A program made the translations under genes and the position numbers. From Bacteroidales bacterium UBA5536 (lineage in GTDB: Bacteria; Bacteroidota; Bacteroidia; Bacteroidales; F082): DNA of 64,000 bases. The first letter of the stretch is position 1; each line of letters opens with the position of its first letter. The notes under the pieces are model-generated. The model was not told the DNA's origin. It did not search any database and was given only the letters and a program-made list of their open reading frames with translations. This document shows positions 52,936-61,421 of this stretch, one piece after another. Where the stretch lies: NCBI GenBank assembly GCA_002426795.1, contig DINQ01000015.1:62001-126000 (forward strand), read 5' to 3'.

Positions 52936-54111
52936 TTACATCAGTTTTTGATAGAACTGCCACCAGCGATCAGGTATCTCTTCGGTGAGTGCCAGGTCGT
53001 AATCCTCTTTTGAGCATGGGACAAAATGGTGTCGTTCATATTTCTTACGATCGGTGCGTCCAAATGAAAGATCGATCCACCAACGATCTGTTTTCTTGCT
53101 TCTTAGAAAAATAAGCGCCTCTTCGTGGTCTTCAATTTTTACGATGTATCTGGCAAAATCGGTAGATTCCTGCTTGGGCAAATCGTTTTTACGTCCCATG
53201 AAACCTTCCACAAAATACCAGATCATTTGGGCAATAAGCTGAGCTGTAATATTTTCCTTGTCAAAAAGCGGATTATATTCATAAAACCCAATTGCACTCA
53301 GTTTGTCGCTCATTCCAGCATATCGGGCAATACGACAAGCCTCTTCACCCGTAAAACCGTTAGGTCCGGCATTACCATTGCCTGGTGCATCGGCAGCCCT
53401 AATGGCAGAAACATCAAAACTCAACAGGTCAGCATTGCGAACCAAAGGCTCGGCATCTTCTGGCTTTGCCTTGATCATCCCGAGTCTGTATACATCAAAC
53501 AGTAAGTTCTTCATCAAATCAACCGCTTCATGATCCACATAGTAGGTTTGATAACCTACATTTGTGAAGTTGAATAAATAATTCGGTTGATGCATGATGA
53601 TCTTGCTGAGGTAAGATTGTGAACTAAGTTCAACCTCATCATCTCCAAGGTCAAAAATAGGGTCGATGGCAACAATGTTAACCAGCTGACCAAGATTTTC
53701 GTAGGCCAAATAATTGGCGTAAGTAAGGTCCTGACTGCCACCCAGAATAATCGGCACAATATTATTTCGGATCAAATGGCTCACTACCTGGCTCAACGCA
53801 AAATAGGTGTCATCGATGCTGTATCCCGGTTTGATATCGCCCAGATCAGCCATCTTTAAAGCAGACCAGTGATTGAAAAGCTGATAAAAGGCTTCCCGGA
53901 TTTTTGCAACACCACCTGCACAACCTTCGTTGTTGACGGCATTCCGGTCTTCACGCACCCCAATCAGGGCCATTTGTATGCCGGTAAGGTCGGGAAAATG
54001 GTCTTTGGTATTATAGGCCAGGATAGATTCTCCCAAACTTCGACGACCAGGTCGTGGGTTGGATTCGCTTCTAAAAGGCTCAACGGGTTCAAGAAAAAGC
54101 TTGATTTCCAT
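52936..54111 (-). CDS. arginase/agmatinase-superfamily protein with altered metal site (labelled formimidoylglutamase in relatives)
   Basis: 391 residues with ureohydrolase fold features: GVREDRNAVNNEGCAGG near 51, then the three metal motifs in degenerate form. GGxH is GGSQ (124-127), DAHxD is DPIFD (150-154) and SxDxD is SFDVS (231-235). So three of the six manganese ligands of arginase (two His, one Asp) are replaced by Gln, Ile and Ser. Asp150, Asp154 and Asp233 remain. It ends with a C-terminal extension of about 80 residues rich in Trp/Tyr not found in arginases. I infer loss of arginase activity. It lies downstream of topA on the same strand after a 134-nt gap. Confidence 0.75.
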   Translation of the reverse strand: MEIKLFLEPVEPFRSESNPRPGRRSLGESILAYNTKDHFPDLTGIQMALIGVREDRNAVNNEGCAGGVAKIREAFYQLFNHWSALKMADLGDIKPGYSIDDTYFALSQVVSHLIRNNIVPIILGGSQDLTYANYLAYENLGQLVNIVAIDPIFDLGDDEVELSSQSYLSKIIMHQPNYLFNFTNVGYQTYYVDHEAVDLMKNLLFDVYRLGMIKAKPEDAEPLVRNADLLSFDVSAIRAADAPGNGNAGPNGFTGEEACRIARYAGMSDKLSAIGFYEYNPLFDKENITAQLIAQMIWYFVEGFMGRKNDLPKQESTDFARYIVKIEDHEEALIFLRSKKTDRWWIDLSFGRTDRKKYERHHFVPCSKEDYDLALTEEIPDRWWQFYQKLM

Positions 54112-54245
54112 AAGCAGGAGCTAACGATTGTTTTGTCCTGCTAAAATAGCATTTTTTTGATCGGGAAATGAAAGCCAAAAACAAAATGAAGTAATGTGTT
54201 CAGGCAATTGATTCTAATCAACAAAACACGTTACAACATGCAGAT

Positions 54246-56570
54246 TTACTTCTTTTTACGGACAAAGCGCTTTTTGGGAGCATTATCCGGATTTTCGACA
54301 ATTTTAATGCAATCCTCATAAGTGAGTTTTTGAGGATCGGTCCCTTTTGGGATTTTATAATTGCTCTTGTTAAAAGAAATATATGGGCCGTAACGTCCGT
54401 TGAGCACTTTCATTTCTGCATCCTGTTCAAACTCCTGAATGATACTTTGCTGGGCTTTTTCACGCTTTTGCTCAATCAGCTCAATGGCTCTTTCGGCAGT
54501 GATATCAGCAGGATCATCTGTTTTCAACAGGCTAAAAAACTGACCATTGTGCTTTACGTAAGGGCCAAAACGACCAATAGCAACAGTCATTTCTTTTTCT
54601 TCGAATGTGCCCAGCGTTCGCGGGAAGCTGAACAATGCCAGGGCTTCATCCAAATCGATGGTTTCCATGGTTTGATCTTTGCGCAATCCGGCAAAACGCG
54701 GCTTTTCTTCTGATTCAGTATCGCCAAGCTGCACCATCGGACCAAAACGACCAACTTTTACAAATACATTTTTGCCCGTCTTGGGATCGACACCCAGTAA
54801 CTTTTCGCCGCTAAATTTGCCGGCATTCTCTGTAGTATCTTCAATTTTTTTATGAAATGGTCCATAAAATTCGCTGATCATATGGTTCCATTTCTTGCGG
54901 CCATCGGCTATTTCGTCGAATTCTTTTTCAACATTGGCCGTAAAGTTAAAATCGATGATGCTGTCGAAATATTGGCAGAGGAACTTGTTTACCAGCGTTC
55001 CGATATCGGTTGGAAACAATTTCGATTTTTCGGAACCTGTGTTTTCGCTGGCAGTTTTCTCAGTAAGCTTACCACCTTTTAAAGTCATCTGTTTGTACTT
55101 GCGAATTTCGCCTTCACGGTCTTCTTTTACCACATACTCGCGTTTCTGAATAGTTGAGATGGTCGGTGCATAAGTAGAAGGTCGGCCAATGCCTAATTCT
55201 TCCATTTTCTTGACCAGACTGGCTTCGCTGTAGCGTGCGGGATGACGTGTAAAGCGCTGTTGGGCAGTCATCTCACTCAGATTCATATGTTGTCCCATTT
55301 TCAAAGGAGGCAACATTCCCTGACGATCTTCGGTGTTTTCGTCGTCTGAACTTTCCATATAAACCTTCAGGAAACCATCAAACAAAATCACTTCACCGTT
55401 GGCTACAAACTGTCGCTTATCAGTGGAGATACCAATGTTAACAACTGTTTTTTCGAGCTGTGCATCAGCCATTTGCGAAGCAATTGTGCGTTTCCAGATG
55501 AGGTCATACAGGCGTTTTTCCTCACTACTACCTTTGACTGTGGGCTGGTTAAGATAGGTAGGTCTGATGGCTTCGTGCGCTTCCTGGGCTCCTTTGGTTT
55601 TGGTGGCGTACTTCCTGATTTTTACATATTTGGCGCCAAAGGAACTGGTGATTTCTTCTTTGGCAAGATTCAACGCAAAATCGGAAAGATTAACAGAGTC
55701 AGTACGCATGTAGGTGATTTTTCCCGATTCGTATAACTGCTGTGCGATGCGCATGGTATTAGCTACCGAAAATCCCAACTTGCGACTTGCTTCCTGCTGC
55801 AAGGTAGAAGTTGTAAATGGCGGTGCAGGAGATTTTTTTGCAGGTTTTTTCTCGATCGACTCGATGGCATAATTTGCCGGAATACAGTTTTCCAAAAACT
55901 TCCGTGCATCTGCTTCTTTGTCAAAACGTTCTGGTAATTCAGCCTGAAGTTGATAAGTTTGTCCGTCCGATTCAAATGTAAACTGGGCAGTTACACGAAA
56001 TGCGCTTGTCGATTTGAAGTTTTTGATTTCTTCTTCTCGCTCCACAATCAGGCGCACTGCAACTGATTGTACACGTCCTGCAGAAAGGGATGGTTTTACC
56101 TTACGCCAGAGCAAGGGAGAAAGTTCGTAACCCACCAAGCGATCAAGCACACGACGTGCCTGCTGTGCCGAAACCAGATTCAGGTCGATCTTTCTTGGAT
56201 TTTCAATCGCCTTATTGATGGCTGTCTTGGTGATTTCATGAAAAACAATACGTTTTGTGTTGTTGTCTTTCAATCCAAGCGCTATATATAAATGCCAGGA
56301 GATGGCTTCTCCTTCGCGGTCTTCATCGGAAGCGAGCCATACCATTTCAGCTTCTTTGGCAAGTTTCTTCAATTCGCTGACAAGTTTTTTCTTGTCGGCC
56401 GAAACTTCGTATTGCGGTTCAAAGCCTGCATCAACATCAACGCCAAGTTGCGTTTTATTTAAATCCATCACGTGGCCATAGCTCGACCTGACAATAAAAT
56501 CTTTTCCCAAAAACCCTTCTATGGTTTTGGCTTTGGCTGGTGACTCAACTATAACTAGATTTTTCAACAT
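54246..56570 (-). CDS. topA: DNA topoisomerase I (type IA)
   Basis: 774 residues. Toprim domain with VIVESPAKAKTIEGFLG (6-22) and acidic SDEDREGEAISWHL (81-94), PSLSAGRVQSVAVRLI strand, active-site Tyr287 in ITYMRTDS, and RHPARYSEASLVKKMEELGIGRPSTYAPTI in the central domain. The C-terminus carries Topo_C repeats of the short GRFGPYVKHN/GRYGPYISFN type rather than zinc fingers, and ends with basic KKRFVRKKK. It relaxes negative supercoils by single-strand passage. All residues needed for activity appear present. Confidence 0.97.
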   Translation of the reverse strand: MLKNLVIVESPAKAKTIEGFLGKDFIVRSSYGHVMDLNKTQLGVDVDAGFEPQYEVSADKKKLVSELKKLAKEAEMVWLASDEDREGEAISWHLYIALGLKDNNTKRIVFHEITKTAINKAIENPRKIDLNLVSAQQARRVLDRLVGYELSPLLWRKVKPSLSAGRVQSVAVRLIVEREEEIKNFKSTSAFRVTAQFTFESDGQTYQLQAELPERFDKEADARKFLENCIPANYAIESIEKKPAKKSPAPPFTTSTLQQEASRKLGFSVANTMRIAQQLYESGKITYMRTDSVNLSDFALNLAKEEITSSFGAKYVKIRKYATKTKGAQEAHEAIRPTYLNQPTVKGSSEEKRLYDLIWKRTIASQMADAQLEKTVVNIGISTDKRQFVANGEVILFDGFLKVYMESSDDENTEDRQGMLPPLKMGQHMNLSEMTAQQRFTRHPARYSEASLVKKMEELGIGRPSTYAPTISTIQKREYVVKEDREGEIRKYKQMTLKGGKLTEKTASENTGSEKSKLFPTDIGTLVNKFLCQYFDSIIDFNFTANVEKEFDEIADGRKKWNHMISEFYGPFHKKIEDTTENAGKFSGEKLLGVDPKTGKNVFVKVGRFGPMVQLGDTESEEKPRFAGLRKDQTMETIDLDEALALFSFPRTLGTFEEKEMTVAIGRFGPYVKHNGQFFSLLKTDDPADITAERAIELIEQKREKAQQSIIQEFEQDAEMKVLNGRYGPYISFNKSNYKIPKGTDPQKLTYEDCIKIVENPDNAPKKRFVRKKK

Positions 56571-56776
56571 CGCATTCCCTTTCTTTGGCTTCTTTTATCG
56601 GAAGTAATAAATCGCTGCAAAAGTAGTATAATAACGTTTCAAAAAGAAAATTGTTAAATCGAACGTGTTCATTTGTCTGATTTTAAGTATATTAACTCAT
56701 TACTGCAAATTTTTCGTGCTGTCATCGCTCTCGACATGCCACCTGTTTTGGTCGTCAATATGCGCTTTTCACCTGC
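56571..56776. other. divergent intergenic region, nothing further recognised
   Basis: About 320 bases separate topA and the sugar dehydrogenase gene. Only the promoter at 56777-56807 stands out. A 60-codon open frame on the plus strand (56673-56855) runs through that promoter and has no recognisable protein features. Confidence 0.45.
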
Positions 56777-56807
56777 TTGGAGATGCCGGGCAGATAGTGT
56801 AATTTTG
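56777..56807 (+). promoter_or_regulatory. Bacteroidota-type promoter of the UDP-sugar dehydrogenase gene
   Basis: TTG (56777-56779), 20 nt, then TAATTTTG (56800-56807), exact -7 element and ideal spacing. The leader is about 79 nt. Confidence 0.65.
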
Positions 56808-56892
56808 CCCCTTGGTCAGAAAATCAGCTTGCTAAAAACACAAAAGCTGAAATGAGAAATCGATTCACTTTTTATCAAGAATATTAACATTC

Positions 56893-58164
56893 ATGAAAAA
56901 CCAGAAAAAAATCGCCATTATCGGTCTTGGATACGTTGGATTGCCCTTGGCCGTTGAGTTTGGCAAAAAATTTCAAACCGTAGGTTTCGACATCAACAAG
57001 CAACGCATCAAAGAGTTAGTAGACGGACACGATCGAACACTGGAAGTATCGGATGAAGATTTGAAAAACGCCAAACATCTTCAACTTACAGAAGCCTTGA
57101 TTGATATTCAGGAGTGCCAAATTTATATTGTAACGGTACCTACACCGATCGATAAAAACAAAAGGCCTGATCTGACGCCTCTGCTAAAGGCATCTGAAAC
57201 AGTTGGCAAAGTGCTGAAAAAAGGCGACATCGTTATTTATGAATCAACCGTTTATCCGGGTGCCACCGAAGAAGACTGTGTGCCCGTGCTGGAAAAAAAC
57301 AGCGGATTGAAGTTTAATGTCGATTTTTTCTGCGGCTACTCGCCCGAAAGAATTAACCCAGGCGACAAAGTTCACACCGTTACCCAAATAAAAAAGGTAA
57401 CTTCTGGCAGCACAGCAGAGGTTGCTGATGAAGTTGATGAGCTGTACAAAAGTATTATCGTGGCCGGTACCTATAAGGCCAGCAGCATCCGTGTTGCCGA
57501 AGCAGCCAAAGTGATTGAAAATTCTCAGCGCGACATCAACATTGCTTTTGTGAACGAGCTGGCAGTGATCTTTCAACGCATGGGTATCGATACAAACGAA
57601 GTGCTTGAGGCTGCCGGAACCAAATGGAACTTCCTTCCTTTCAGGCCAGGTTTGGTGGGAGGTCACTGCATCGGCGTTGACCCCTATTACCTTACACACA
57701 AAGCACAAGAATTGGGTTACAACCCCGAAATCATCCTGGCAGGTCGACGACTGAACGACAATATGGGAATTCTGGTGGCCAATCAGGTGATCAAACTCAT
57801 GATCAAAAAAGATCACCGCATCGACGGCAGCCGTGTATTGGTTTTGGGCATCACCTTCAAGGAAAACTGCCCCGACATTCGCAACAGTCGCGTCATTGAT
57901 GTGATCAACGAGTTAAAAACTTATGGATGCAAGGTTGATGTTTACGATCCGTGGGCCGATGCCGAAGAAGTGAAGCATGAATATGGCCTCAGTATCATGA
58001 CCAAACCCGATGAACTAAAAGACAAGAAGTACAACGCACTGGTCGCTGCAGTGGCCCATCAGGAATTTCTGAACATGAAGCTGCAGCCTTTGCAAACAAC
58101 CAATGCAGTAGTGTTCGATATTAAGTCTATTTTGCCAAAAGAAATGGTGGATGGACGTTTGTAA
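56893..58164 (+). CDS. UDP-N-acetylhexosamine 6-dehydrogenase (WbpA/TviB/UgdA type)
   Basis: NAD-dependent dehydrogenase of 423 residues oxidising C6 of a UDP-sugar to the uronic acid. The Rossmann motif IIGLGYVGLPLAVEFGK starts at residue 9. VTVPTPID, YESTVYPGATEEDCVPVLE and FFCGYSPERINPGD are typical of the TviB/WbpA branch that uses UDP-GlcNAc or UDP-GalNAc rather than UDP-glucose. Catalytic Cys259 lies in GGHCIGVDPYYL and the C-terminal domain has LGITFKENCPDIRNSR. A WbpB-like oxidoreductase follows 129 nt downstream, which supports a diacetamido-glucuronic acid pathway. Confidence 0.93.
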   Translation: MKNQKKIAIIGLGYVGLPLAVEFGKKFQTVGFDINKQRIKELVDGHDRTLEVSDEDLKNAKHLQLTEALIDIQECQIYIVTVPTPIDKNKRPDLTPLLKASETVGKVLKKGDIVIYESTVYPGATEEDCVPVLEKNSGLKFNVDFFCGYSPERINPGDKVHTVTQIKKVTSGSTAEVADEVDELYKSIIVAGTYKASSIRVAEAAKVIENSQRDINIAFVNELAVIFQRMGIDTNEVLEAAGTKWNFLPFRPGLVGGHCIGVDPYYLTHKAQELGYNPEIILAGRRLNDNMGILVANQVIKLMIKKDHRIDGSRVLVLGITFKENCPDIRNSRVIDVINELKTYGCKVDVYDPWADAEEVKHEYGLSIMTKPDELKDKKYNALVAAVAHQEFLNMKLQPLQTTNAVVFDIKSILPKEMVDGRL

Positions 58165-58293
58165 AAAACCCTGGACCTGTGTGGAGAATTGTGCCGCAAT
58201 GGAACATGGAGTGTGATGAAATCGTTAAATGACTGCCTGTGACGAAATAAAGAAATTGAAAACCCGTTAATATTGCACCTAGCAAGCTCTTCC

Positions 58294-59226
58294 ATGAATA
58301 ACCCCAAACAGAATTTTGCCTTGATTGGCGCCGCAGGTTACATCGCCCCACGGCACATGCGTGCCATCAAAGATACCGGTAATGATCTGGTCGCCGCACT
58401 GGATCCGTTTGACAGTGTTGGGATCATCGACAGCTTTTTCCCGGATGCCAAATTTTTTACCGAACCGGAGCGCTTCGATCGTCATCTGGATAAGTTGCGC
58501 CGAGCAGGAAATCAAAAGGTTGACTATGTGAGCATCTGCTCTCCCAACTACCTGCATGATGCACACATCAGAATGGCACTTCGAAATGATGCCCATGCCA
58601 TCTGCGAAAAGCCGCTTGTTCTAAATCCCTGGAATCTGGATGCGCTCCAGGAAATCGAACGCGAAACAGGTAAAAAAATCTTTACCATTCTTCAATTGCG
58701 TTTGCATCCATCTATCATTGGATTAAAAACACAGATTGAAAGCCTTAATGGTGCTGGAAAAAAACACCAGGTCAGTTTAACCTACATTACCTCAAGAGGC
58801 GCCTGGTATCAGCACTCATGGAAGGGGTCACCAGAAAAGAGTGGAGGCGTTGCAACCAATATTGGTGTTCACTTTTTTGATATGCTCACCTGGATTTTTG
58901 GCGATTGTCAACAAAATATTGTCGAAACAGCCACCGCATCTCATGCTTCCGGTCACCTCGAGCTGGAAAAAGCTTCGGTTGATTGGTTTTTGAGTATCGA
59001 CCGTAATCATTTGCCAAAAATCGCAGCCGAAGAAGGAAAAACAACTTTCAGAAGCATTGTTGTTGACGGATCCGAAATCGAATTCAGTGGAGGCTTTACT
59101 GACTTACATACAAGTAGTTATCAGCATATTTTAAGCGAAGGTGGATTTGGCACTCAGGACGCACGCAAGTCCATTCAGATTGTGCACGATATCCGTAATT
59201 CCCCAGATAAAATCCTCCAAAATTGA
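58294..59226 (+). CDS. Gfo/Idh/MocA oxidoreductase, WbpB/WlbA-like (UDP-N-acetylglucosaminuronate 3-dehydrogenase)
   Basis: 310 residues from ATG 58294. The N-terminal NAD fold starts FALIGAAGYIAPRHMRAIKDTGNDLVAALDP, an A-A-G-Y-I-A-P-R pattern characteristic of WlbA/WbpB. DYVSICSPNYLHDAHIRMAL and CEKPLVLNP with catalytic Lys106 follow, then GGVATNIGVHFFDMLTWIFG in the substrate domain. WbpB oxidises UDP-GlcNAcA at C3, the step after the upstream dehydrogenase. The aminotransferase and acetyltransferase that would finish UDP-GlcNAc(3NAc)A are not in the window. A TTG 21 bases upstream is a weaker start. Confidence 0.9.
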   Translation: MNNPKQNFALIGAAGYIAPRHMRAIKDTGNDLVAALDPFDSVGIIDSFFPDAKFFTEPERFDRHLDKLRRAGNQKVDYVSICSPNYLHDAHIRMALRNDAHAICEKPLVLNPWNLDALQEIERETGKKIFTILQLRLHPSIIGLKTQIESLNGAGKKHQVSLTYITSRGAWYQHSWKGSPEKSGGVATNIGVHFFDMLTWIFGDCQQNIVETATASHASGHLELEKASVDWFLSIDRNHLPKIAAEEGKTTFRSIVVDGSEIEFSGGFTDLHTSSYQHILSEGGFGTQDARKSIQIVHDIRNSPDKILQN

Positions 59227-59272
59227 GAAATGGGAATGTATCAATTTTTAGAGATTCTATTAATTTCGTCGG

Positions 59273-59283
59273 CTAACGTAAAA
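59273..59283 (+). promoter_or_regulatory. CTAACGTAAAA element, distal copy
   Basis: An 11-base sequence that recurs in inverted orientation at 59350-59360, where it forms half of a palindrome in front of cysQ. Confidence 0.35.
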
Positions 59284-59341
59284 GGATAAAAGTGCAAGAA
59301 AAAAGGAATAATTTAGGAAAACACAAAAGACTGATAATCAG

Positions 59342-59360
59342 ACGTAAAATTTTACGTTAG
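59342..59360. promoter_or_regulatory. palindrome in front of cysQ (candidate operator)
   Basis: Perfect 16-bp palindrome ACGTAAAATTTTACGT (59342-59357), extended on the right to TTAG so that 59350-59360 is the inverse of the distal CTAACGTAAAA copy. It overlaps the expected -33 position of the cysQ promoter. Confidence 0.5.
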
Positions 59361-59387
59361 TCAGAATAAAAAATAATCCTATTTTTG
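59357..59387 (+). promoter_or_regulatory. promoter of cysQ
   Basis: TATTTTTG at 59380-59387 is an exact -7 element, with TTAG 19 nt upstream as a poor -33 element, about 38 bases before the cysQ start. The weak -33 and the overlapping palindrome suggest regulated use. Confidence 0.5.
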
Positions 59388-59424
59388 TAAAAACAAGCCA
59401 ACCCCAAAAACATCTTCTTTTTTT

Positions 59425-60237
59425 ATGGACAACAATCTCGAAATTGCAATAAAAGCCTCTATTGAAGCCGGTAAAGCTATTATGGAAATTTACGCTACCG
59501 ATTTCAATGTCGATTATAAATCAGATTATACACCCCTTACCTTAGCCGATACAAAAGCCAACGAAATAATCACCAGATCGCTTCAAATCACTAGCCTTCC
59601 TGTTATTAGTGAAGAGGGACGTCAAACAGCTTTTCACATCCGCGAGAACTACTAGAAATACTGGCTCGTCGATCCACTTGATGGCACAAAGGAGTTTGTT
59701 CATCGGAATGGTGAGTTTAGTGTGAATATTGCCCTGATAGACAATAAAATACCTATGATGGGAATCATTTATGCTCCAGTGAATGACATCCTATATTTCG
59801 GTGATCATTCTGGGGCCTGGCGTTTGATGCATGCAGAGGGTGTGGTGAAAGGAAACAGCAGTGTAGAGCACCTCAAACGCATTTCGGATAAACTTCCACT
59901 TACCCGAACTGAAGAAGACTTCACCGTCGTTGCCAGCCGATCGCACCTCAACCCCGAAACAACCAATTATATTAACGAAGTAAAGCGTCAGCACGATAAT
60001 ATTCGCATCGTTTCGCGTGGAAGCTCGCTCAAGCTTTGCATGATTGCAGAAGGACTGGCAGATGTTTATCCCCGATTTGGCATTACATCCGAATGGGATA
60101 TAGCTGCCGGACATGCACTGATCCGTGCTGCCGGTGGAAAAGTTGTGGCACTTGCTGATCAGCAAACTGAGCTCGTTTACAATACCGAGCAAATGGAAAA
60201 CCCACCATTCATCGCTTTTCCTCCAAAAGCTGACTGA
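59425..60237 (+). pseudogene. cysQ: 3'(2'),5'-bisphosphate nucleotidase CysQ, interrupted by an in-frame TAG
   Basis: Read straight through, this is a full-length CysQ (269 residues plus one internal stop). N-terminal metal ligands are in VISEEGRQ (E63/E64), then codon 77 is TAG (59653-59655), then KYWLVDPLDGTKEFVHRNGEFSVNIAL with metal ligands D83 and D86, and SEWDIAAGHALIRAAGG near the end. The frame is otherwise undisturbed and conservation continues on both sides, so a single base change explains the stop. It may be a recent nonsense mutation, a sequencing error or, less likely, readthrough. A restart at GTG 59722 would lack the DPLDGT site. CysQ removes PAP made during sulfate assimilation and fits the following cysD and cysN genes. 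Confidence 0.88.
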
Positions 60238-60267
60238 ACGAAACGTCATTCCTTTCTTTGAAATTCA

Positions 60268-60307
60268 AACAGCTGGCAGTCACTGACTGAACAGCTGGAT
60301 TTTTTTT
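60268..60307 (+). terminator. intrinsic terminator between cysQ and cysD
   Basis: Arms CAGCTG-G-CAGT and ACTG-AA-CAGCTG fold into a hairpin around CACTG and are followed by GA and eight T residues, 21 bases before the cysD start. The core CAGTCACTGACTG is a perfect dyad flanked on both sides by the direct repeat AACAGCTGG. Confidence 0.65.
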
Positions 60308-60328
60308 GCGTTCTTTGCAAAAATTTCA

Positions 60329-61264
60329 ATGTCTGAAATCATGCCTGATACACATATCAATAACCTTACGATCAATAATTTACGCGAACTTGAAGCCGAA
60401 GCCATTCACATCATTCGCGAAGTGGCAGCCGAATTTGAACACCCTGTGATGCTTTATTCTATCGGTAAAGACTCATCGGTTATGGTTCGTCTGGCCGAAA
60501 AAGCCTTCTATCCAGGCAAAGTTCCATTTCCGCTCATGCACATCGACAGCAAATGGAAGTTTAAAGAAATGATCGAGTTCCGCGACCGCTATGCCAAGGA
60601 GAAAGGTTGGGATTTGATCGTTCACTACAATAAAAAAGCGTTCGAACAAGGCGTGGGTCCTTTTACCCATGGCAGTAAGGTGCATACTGACATTATGAAA
60701 ACCCAGGCTTTGCTCGAGGGACTTTCAAAATATGGCTTTGATGCAGCTTTTGGTGGCGCCCGTCGCGACGAAGAAAAGAGCCGTGCCAAAGAACGAATCT
60801 TTAGTTTTCGTGATAAATTCCATCAATGGGATCCAAAAAACCAGCGTCCTGAGCTTTGGGACATCTACAACGCCCGTGTGCACAAGGGTGAATCCATCCG
60901 TGTTTTCCCGCTGAGCAACTGGACCGAACTCGACATTTGGCAGTATATCCGCCTCGAAAATATTCCCATTGTGCCTTTGTATTTTGCCAAGGAAAGACCC
61001 ATCGTTGAATACAATGGAGCGCTTGTAATGGTTGACGACGACCGCATGCCCAAAGAACTCGCAGCAACAGCCAAAATGAGAATGGTACGTTTCCGCACTT
61101 TGGGCTGCTATCCGCTAACCGGCGCTGTTGAATCAGAAGCCGATACCATCGAAAAAATTGTGGAAGAAATGATGACCACTACCAAATCGGAACGCACAAC
61201 GCGTGTCATCGATTTCGACCAGGAAGGCTCGATGGAACAGAAGAAAAGGGAGGGGTATTTTTAA
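60329..61264 (+). CDS. cysD: sulfate adenylyltransferase subunit 2 (CysD)
   Basis: 311 residues. PP-loop ATPase motif LYSIGKDSSVMVRLA (about 44-58), MHIDSKWKFKEMIEFRDRY, FGGARRDEEKSRAKERIFSFRD (about 136-157) and LSNWTELDIWQYI are the CysD signature. It forms ATP sulfurylase with the GTPase CysN, making APS from ATP and sulfate. ATG 60329 is used; a second Met four codons on is possible. A terminator precedes it and cysN follows after a 157-nt gap without a recognisable gene or hairpin. Confidence 0.96.
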   Translation: MSEIMPDTHINNLTINNLRELEAEAIHIIREVAAEFEHPVMLYSIGKDSSVMVRLAEKAFYPGKVPFPLMHIDSKWKFKEMIEFRDRYAKEKGWDLIVHYNKKAFEQGVGPFTHGSKVHTDIMKTQALLEGLSKYGFDAAFGGARRDEEKSRAKERIFSFRDKFHQWDPKNQRPELWDIYNARVHKGESIRVFPLSNWTELDIWQYIRLENIPIVPLYFAKERPIVEYNGALVMVDDDRMPKELAATAKMRMVRFRTLGCYPLTGAVESEADTIEKIVEEMMTTTKSERTTRVIDFDQEGSMEQKKREGYF

Positions 61265-61421
61265 GCTGTTGACTATTAGCAATAGCCATATAGAACATGA
61301 TTCTTCTAATTCAATAATACCTGTTCGTGTGAGAAATTTCGGAACAACAATGAGTGATCAAAAGGCTAATATTAACGCAATCAGATAATAGCCAACAGAT
61401 AACATCAAACAGCAATTGCAA

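Noticed and set aside
54113..54142. Inverted repeat AGCAGGA ... TCCTGCT just upstream of the arginase-like gene
   Set aside because: A 7-bp stem with a 16-nt loop; too weak to call a regulatory element or terminator.
57244..57816. 190-codon minus-strand frame
   Set aside because: It is antisense to the UDP-sugar dehydrogenase, which has all family motifs.
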